Shown: positions 59,920-64,000 of the stretch, one piece after another
Layout of the letters: every line of letters begins with the position of its first letter
Position numbering within the stretch: position 1 is the stretch's first letter
NCBI RefSeq assembly: GCF_000612545.2
Contig: NZ_CP097800.1
Location: forward strand, 124,001-188,000
Source of the DNA: Streptomyces sp. PCS3-D2
GTDB lineage: Bacteria > Actinomycetota > Actinomycetes > Streptomycetales > Streptomycetaceae
Reading direction: 5' to 3'
Length of the DNA: 64,000 bases
Translations under genes and position numbers: made by a program
Notes under the pieces: model-generated
The model's database searches: none
What the model was told of the DNA's origin: nothing
Seen by the model: only the letters and a program-made list of their open reading frames with translations

Positions 59920-60456
59920 ATGGCTGACATGACCGAAACTACGCCAGGCTGGCTGACCCGTGACGAGCTGGACGCGGCCAGGGCCCAGATGCCGATCCTG
60001 TACGTCGAGGCCGTTCCCGTGCGCGTGGACGACACCGGCGAAGTCACCAGCGTCGGGCTGCTCCTGCGGATCGGCCCGGACGGGACCATCAGCCGGACGC
60101 TGGTGTCCGGCCGCGTCATGCACCACGAACGGGTCCGCGACGCGCTGCTGCGCCACCTGGAGAAGGATCTGGGGCCGGTGGCCCTTCCTCAGGTGCCGGC
60201 CTCGCTCCAGCCGTTCACGGTGGCCGAGTACTTCCCGACGGCCGGGATCACCCCCTTCCACGACCCCCGCCAGCACGCGGTCTCCCTCGCCTACGTCGTA
60301 CCGGTCACGGGTGACTGCCGTCCGCGGCAGGACGCCCTGGACCTGGTGTGGTTCAGCCCGGAGGAGGCGTGCTCGGCCGCCGTGCAGGGCGAGATGCCGG
60401 GGGGCCACGCGGTGCTGCTGAAGCAGGCCCTGGCGCACGTGGGACGCGCCTACTGA
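59920..60456 (+). CDS. DUF4916 (NUDIX-like) family protein
   Basis: 178 aa from ATG 59920 (a second ATG at 59929 is possible). TPGWLTRDELDAARAQMPIL, YVEAVPVRVDDTGEVTSVGL, LVSGRVMHHERVRDALLRHL and VSLAYVVPVTGD plus LVWFSPEEA fit the Streptomyces DUF4916 family, which has a NUDIX-like fold; the standard Nudix box is not visible. Function unknown. Confidence 0.8.
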   Translation: MADMTETTPGWLTRDELDAARAQMPILYVEAVPVRVDDTGEVTSVGLLLRIGPDGTISRTLVSGRVMHHERVRDALLRHLEKDLGPVALPQVPASLQPFTVAEYFPTAGITPFHDPRQHAVSLAYVVPVTGDCRPRQDALDLVWFSPEEACSAAVQGEMPGGHAVLLKQALAHVGRAY

Positions 60457-60477
60457 GGCCGTCCCTACGCGCCGCGG

Positions 60478-61521
60478 TCACCGGGGCGGGATCGGGCGGT
60501 ACGGGCGGGACCAGGGCGCGTCGGCGCCGGCGCCGGAATCCGGGCGCAGGCCGAGCTCGCCGAGCGCGTTGAGCGCCATCATGGCGGTGAACACCGGGTT
60601 GGGGTTGGCGCCGCCCACCCGGCGCTCGGCGATGGCCCGCGCGTAGCGGGTGGTGAACGTGCTCGGGCGGACCGGCCCGTCCCCGCCGGTGAGGCCGAGT
60701 GCCGCGCCCTGGAGGGCCATGGCCTGCTCCAGCAGTCCGTCGAGGTGGGACACCGCCTCGGCTCCGCGGCGCCGGGCGAAGCTGTGGCCGTCGGTGAGGA
60801 TCGTGGCCTCCCCTTCCTCGAAGAGGCCGGCGACGGCGCCGAGCACACTCTGGATCTTGAGCTGGTCGGCGTCGTACATCGCACCGCAGGCGCCGTTCCC
60901 CTCGTCGGACAGGTGGAGGACCCCGCAGTCCCGCAGGTGCACGATCACGTGCCCGGCGCAGTGGCCCTGGCTGCGCAGGACGCGGACGGACCCGTCGGCG
61001 AAGGTCCAGCCGGTGAAGCGCCGTGAGCCGATACGGATCAGCTCCGGCGGCCGCTCCTCGTAGGTCCGGGTCGCCGCGGCGAAGGGCCGCAGCGGCGCGA
61101 AGAGCGCCACCACCTCGGCGGCCAGTCGGGCCGGCGGCAGCGGCACCGCCCAGGCGATGCGCTCGAAGGACCGCAGCCAGTAGGACTCCGGGTCCCGCAT
61201 CTGGTCCAGGTCGCGGGCGGGGACGCAGTGCTGGACGGGCACGCCCAGTTCGTCGGCCAGGTCGTTGTTGCCGATGTGGTCGGGGTGGCCGTGCGTGGTC
61301 AGCACGACCGCCCGGGACCAGGGTCCGACCCGGTCGGCCGCCGCGCGCAGCGCGGCGCGGAACGCCGTCGTGACGCCCGTGTCCACCAGCACCAGGGTGT
61401 CACCGGCCCGGTGCACGAGGGCGTTGGCGACGTCCGGCCGACCGTGTGCGAGATCGAGCTCCCGGCCGAGGACCAGTACGGTCCTGTCGTCGATCCCGAT
61501 CAGGTCTCCGAGCGCGGTCAT
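60478..61521 (-). CDS. Metallo-beta-lactamase-fold hydrolase
   Basis: 347 aa from ATG 61521 with GGAGG upstream. Zinc motif THGHPDH (His77, His79, Asp81, His82), further His in GHCAGHVIVH and Asp in LSDEGN. The C-terminal half (from ~215) is a long non-MBL part with GHSFARRRGAEAVSHLDGLL. Hydrolase of unknown substrate, likely a metabolic one. Confidence 0.88.
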   Translation of the reverse strand: MTALGDLIGIDDRTVLVLGRELDLAHGRPDVANALVHRAGDTLVLVDTGVTTAFRAALRAAADRVGPWSRAVVLTTHGHPDHIGNNDLADELGVPVQHCVPARDLDQMRDPESYWLRSFERIAWAVPLPPARLAAEVVALFAPLRPFAAATRTYEERPPELIRIGSRRFTGWTFADGSVRVLRSQGHCAGHVIVHLRDCGVLHLSDEGNGACGAMYDADQLKIQSVLGAVAGLFEEGEATILTDGHSFARRRGAEAVSHLDGLLEQAMALQGAALGLTGGDGPVRPSTFTTRYARAIAERRVGGANPNPVFTAMMALNALGELGLRPDSGAGADAPWSRPYRPIPPR

Positions 61522-61801
61522 GGATCCTCCCTCGGTCCGATCGGGCCGGGCGGGGCCGCGGCCGCTTCCCCCGACCGTGCAGGACCAGTCTCCCGCCGCG
61601 GCGGGTGCGCCGCACGGGCACCCACGTGCCGTACCGGCCGTGGGGTTCCCCGGCGGGCGCACGGCCGGGCCGGAAGGGGCACCGTCGAGACCGGAAAGCA
61701 CCGGCACCCGTCAGCGGTGCCACGTACCGCCGGTGGGTAGGGAGCTGACCGTCGCGGCCCGTTCAACGCGGCACGCCAGGTGGACGGTTCGGGGAGGGAC
61801 T

Positions 61802-62347
61802 GTGGCACTGCTCGATCAACTGCCCGCACTCATCGGGGTCGTGGTCGGCTCGTTCGGCTCCTACGCCGTCCAGACGCTGACCGAGCGCCGCCGGTGGAGA
61901 CGGCAGCGGGAGGAGCGGTGGGACGAGAAGCGCTTCGAGACGTACGGCCGCTACGCCAACGCCTTGAAGGCACAGCTCCGCCTCACCCAGCGCATCGGCG
62001 CCTCTCTCGGATACTCCGACGTGGTCGACCCGTTGGCACCGGCCGACGGTCTGCCGCTGCTCGCGGACGCCGAGTCGCACCGTGCGACGGAGTGGGAGGC
62101 CGTCCTCCTCGTGGGTGACGCGGCGACGGTTGCGGCGGCACGGCGCTGGCACGAGACGATCTGGACCATACAGCTGCTGATCCGGGAGGACTCGGTCGAC
62201 GGCGAGATGTGGACCAGGGCGCACCGGATGGCGAGCGCGGCGCGTGACGCCTTCTACGAGAGTGCGCGGCGCGACCTCGGCATCGAAGGCGCTCCCCCGC
62301 CGCCGGGACAGTGGCCCCGCGAGTGGCGGGCCGAGCTGTCCGGCTGA
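61802..62347 (+). CDS. Conserved hypothetical protein with N-terminal membrane helix
   Basis: 181 aa from GTG 61802, GGGGAGGG upstream. LIGVVVGSFGSYAVQTLTER is a short N-terminal hydrophobic segment, followed by a basic RRRWRRQREERWDEKRFETY helix and a helical body (AQLRLTQRIGAS; LLVGDAATVAAARRWHETIW). Typical of Streptomyces single-span helical proteins; no function known to me. Confidence 0.65.
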   Translation: MALLDQLPALIGVVVGSFGSYAVQTLTERRRWRRQREERWDEKRFETYGRYANALKAQLRLTQRIGASLGYSDVVDPLAPADGLPLLADAESHRATEWEAVLLVGDAATVAAARRWHETIWTIQLLIREDSVDGEMWTRAHRMASAARDAFYESARRDLGIEGAPPPPGQWPREWRAELSG

Positions 62348-62744
62348 ACGGGTCCCGGCCCGTGCCCTGGCGGACCGCTGCCCGGTAGCGGCCACACCGT
62401 GGGAGCGACAGGCGCGTGGCCCGTAGAGGGCGGCCCATGGGCCGCACTCGGCGGACGTCTCGCGCCACTGGGCACTGGACCGGAACCTACGCGTCACGAC
62501 CATCCTCCACCGGGGTTCCACCCCACGAAGAGGGCAGAACCCAGCACCTGCTCACGACATCACGCAGGCCCCCACCCTTCGGCCTCCAGGCAGGCCCGAA
62601 GCTCCTGGCGGCCGGATCGGACATCGTTCCCGCCGGATTCCGGCGTTCTACCCCAGAAGATCCATGGGATCTCTAGGGTGGTTCCGCTGTCTTTTCGCGC
62701 GGTCGGCCCCCCGGGGGCCGGCCCGTCACACAAGGGGGAGAACA
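62348..62744. other. Intergenic region
   Basis: 397 bp between two rightward genes with no supported gene. Probably contains the promoter for the NLR-partner/NLR pair. Confidence 0.4.
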
Positions 62745-63275
62745 GTGCTGGTCGAGACGTTGACAGCGTTGGCCGCCGCGGGTGGCGGCGCGGTCGTACA
62801 GGCCGCCGGGACGGACGCCTGGCACGGAGTACGGCGCCGGGTGGCGGAGCTCTTCGGGCGCGGCGACGAGCAGCGGGAGCGGGCCGAGCTGGAACGGCTG
62901 GACCGGACCTCCCGGGCGCTGGAACCCGGCGCGTCCGCGGACCCGGAGCGGGAGCGTGACCGGCAGAGCGGCATGTGGCAGGGGCGCTTTGAGTCCCTGC
63001 TGGAGAACGCGGACCCGCAGGATCAGCAGCGCGTGGCCGACGAGCTGCGGGCGCTGCTTCGCTGTGGCACCCTCCTCGAGGGCGACCTGGCCGTGTCCAC
63101 CGGAAAGGCCACGGCCACGGACGGGGGCCACGCCGTGACCGGTGTCGAGCGCACCGGCGGAGTGGACGGGCGGCCGGCGCGCGCGGTGAACACCGGGGAC
63201 GCGCAGGCCACCGGCCCGGGCTCCCGCGCCGTCAGCGGCATCACTGATTCCCGCCGTGACCCACGAGGCGCCTAG
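62745..63275 (+). CDS. NLR-partner protein with C-terminal Gly/Ala/Val repeat
   Basis: 176 aa from GTG 62745 with AAGGGGGAG upstream. A hydrophobic N-terminus (LVETLTALAAAGGGAVVQAA) and a helical body to ~110 (RRVAELFGRGDEQ; FESLLENADPQDQQRVADEL) are followed by two copies of a motif: STGKATATDGGHAVTGV (118-134) and NTGDAQATGPGSRAVSGI (149-166). The next gene, an NLR-type ATPase 56 bp away, has a third copy (VTGSGNAVADNGGIAVSGI, 41-59) in its N-terminus. Shared motifs between an NLR and its neighbour suggest templated signalling; see findings. Confidence 0.7.
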   Translation: MLVETLTALAAAGGGAVVQAAGTDAWHGVRRRVAELFGRGDEQRERAELERLDRTSRALEPGASADPERERDRQSGMWQGRFESLLENADPQDQQRVADELRALLRCGTLLEGDLAVSTGKATATDGGHAVTGVERTGGVDGRPARAVNTGDAQATGPGSRAVSGITDSRRDPRGA

Positions 63276-63331
63276 GCACCGGACACCGTCCGAAGGCCGG
63301 AGAGCGACGAGGCGAGGGATCGGGAGCGGCC

Positions 63332-64000
63332 ATGGCGAAATGGCACTGGGGCAGGCGACGTGACGGGGGCGGGCGCAGCCTGGCCCGGGGCACCGCCGTC
63401 GAAGGGGTGCGCGTGACGGGGGACATCCCCTCGTCGCCCCCCGCCCAACAGGTGACAGGGTCCGGGAACGCTGTCGCCGACAACGGCGGCATCGCGGTCT
63501 CGGGTATCTACAACGACCATTCCAGCGTGCTGCTGCCTCCCGAGGTGTTGCGGGCGGCGGCCAAGGTGAAGGCCCCGCGGGGCATGGACGATCTGCCCTA
63601 CCTGCCCGGTCACTTCGTGGGCAGGGAATCCGAACTGCAGGCCCTGGACGCGGCGTTGAAAGGGTCAGGACAGGTGCGCCTGCAGGCGGTGCACGGACTC
63701 GGCGGAGTCGGAAAGAGCGCCCTGGCCGCCCACTGGGTGGCCACACGGGCCCACTCCCACAAGCTGAGGCCGGTCCGGTGGATCACCGCCGACAGTCCCG
63801 CCGGCGTCGAGCAGGGGCTCGCCGCCCTGGCCGTAGCACTGCAGCCGGCCCTGGCCAAGGTGCTCACCACGGCAGCCCTGGCCGAGTACGCCCTCCAATG
63901 GCTTGCGGGACACACTGGCTGGCTGCTGGTCCTGGACAACGTCACCGACCCGGCTGACATCGCCGCACTGCTCGCGCGCGCCCCCGGCGGCCGCTTCCTG
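63332..64000 (+). CDS. NLR/STAND NTPase (NB-ARC type), 5' part
   Basis: Open frame from ATG 63332 to the right edge (223 residues visible), GGGAGC upstream. N-terminus has the shared motif (41-59), then FVGRESELQALDAAL and Walker A GLGGVGKSAL (122-131), a sensor helix VRWITADSPAGVEQGLAALA and Walker B GWLLVLDNVTDPADI. This is the NB-ARC/AP-ATPase pattern of STAND proteins, usually followed by TPR or other repeats beyond the window. In bacteria several such proteins act in antiphage defence; that role is only inferred here. Confidence 0.9.
   Translation, partial: MAKWHWGRRRDGGGRSLARGTAVEGVRVTGDIPSSPPAQQVTGSGNAVADNGGIAVSGIYNDHSSVLLPPEVLRAAAKVKAPRGMDDLPYLPGHFVGRESELQALDAALKGSGQVRLQAVHGLGGVGKSALAAHWVATRAHSHKLRPVRWITADSPAGVEQGLAALAVALQPALAKVLTTAALAEYALQWLAGHTGWLLVLDNVTDPADIAALLARAPGGRFL

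Overview
The window reads as chromosomal DNA of a Streptomyces (or very close actinomycete). GC content is very high throughout, genes carry strong purine-rich ribosome sites with frequent GTG and one TTG start, and families typical of the genus are present: WhiB, a class F sortase, DoxX, Tat-exported PGRP amidase, DUF4232, DUF4916, and a STAND/NLR protein with a small partner.

Region 1 (1-13.6 kb) is the edge of a secondary-metabolite cluster. A modular type I polyketide synthase gene on the minus strand starts at 8717 and runs off the left edge: loading AT-ACP, then KS-AT(methylmalonyl type)-KR-ACP, then KS-AT(malonyl type). Upstream, divergently arranged, are a 5-aminolevulinate synthase (9001-10245), an amide-synthetase-like adenylating enzyme (10456-12015) and an acyl-CoA ligase (12023-13606). 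These three are the known set that makes and attaches the C5N unit (2-amino-3-hydroxycyclopent-2-enone), as BafZ/BafY/BafX do in bafilomycin B1 biosynthesis. An 11-bp direct repeat of the kind SARP regulators bind lies 148 bp upstream of the PKS start. A Sfp-type phosphopantetheinyl transferase at 21.3 kb could prime the carrier proteins.

Region 2 (13.6-26.4 kb) holds small and secreted proteins: an intradiol-dioxygenase-like lipoprotein, a LuxR-type HTH protein with a palindrome in its upstream region, a DUF4232 secreted protein, a degenerate caspase-like protein, DoxX, WhiB, and a CHRD-protein/class F sortase pair ended by a strong hairpin. It also contains the longest stretches with no recognisable gene (15.4-16.5 kb, 16.7-17.35 kb, 22.0-22.76 kb).

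Region 3 (26.4-44.0 kb): a ribosome-inactivating-protein-like ORF with altered catalytic positions, a molybdenum hydroxylase pair (one gene a fused 2Fe-2S/molybdopterin protein) next to a MOSC protein, an SRPBCC protein and an MFS exporter, and a five-gene osmoprotectant operon (betaine aldehyde dehydrogenase, choline-oxidase-like GMC enzyme, and ABC transporter ATPase, double permease and binding protein) that would import glycine betaine or choline and oxidise choline to betaine.

Region 4 (44.0-64 kb) is a mixture of single genes and small operons: a transposon-associated coiled-coil pseudogene, GNAT proteins (one intact, one broken), a SnoaL/NmrA/TetR operon, GtrA, RNase II-type nuclease, an emfourin-like inhibitor, a macrolide-type glycosyltransferase, a Cys-rich HTH regulator with a DUF3291 protein, PGRP amidase, a STAS antagonist, AraC regulator plus cytochrome P450, an MBL-fold hydrolase, and at the right edge an NLR/STAND ATPase whose N-terminus shares a Gly/Ala/Val motif with the C-terminus of the gene before it. 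No tRNA, rRNA or CRISPR array was seen.
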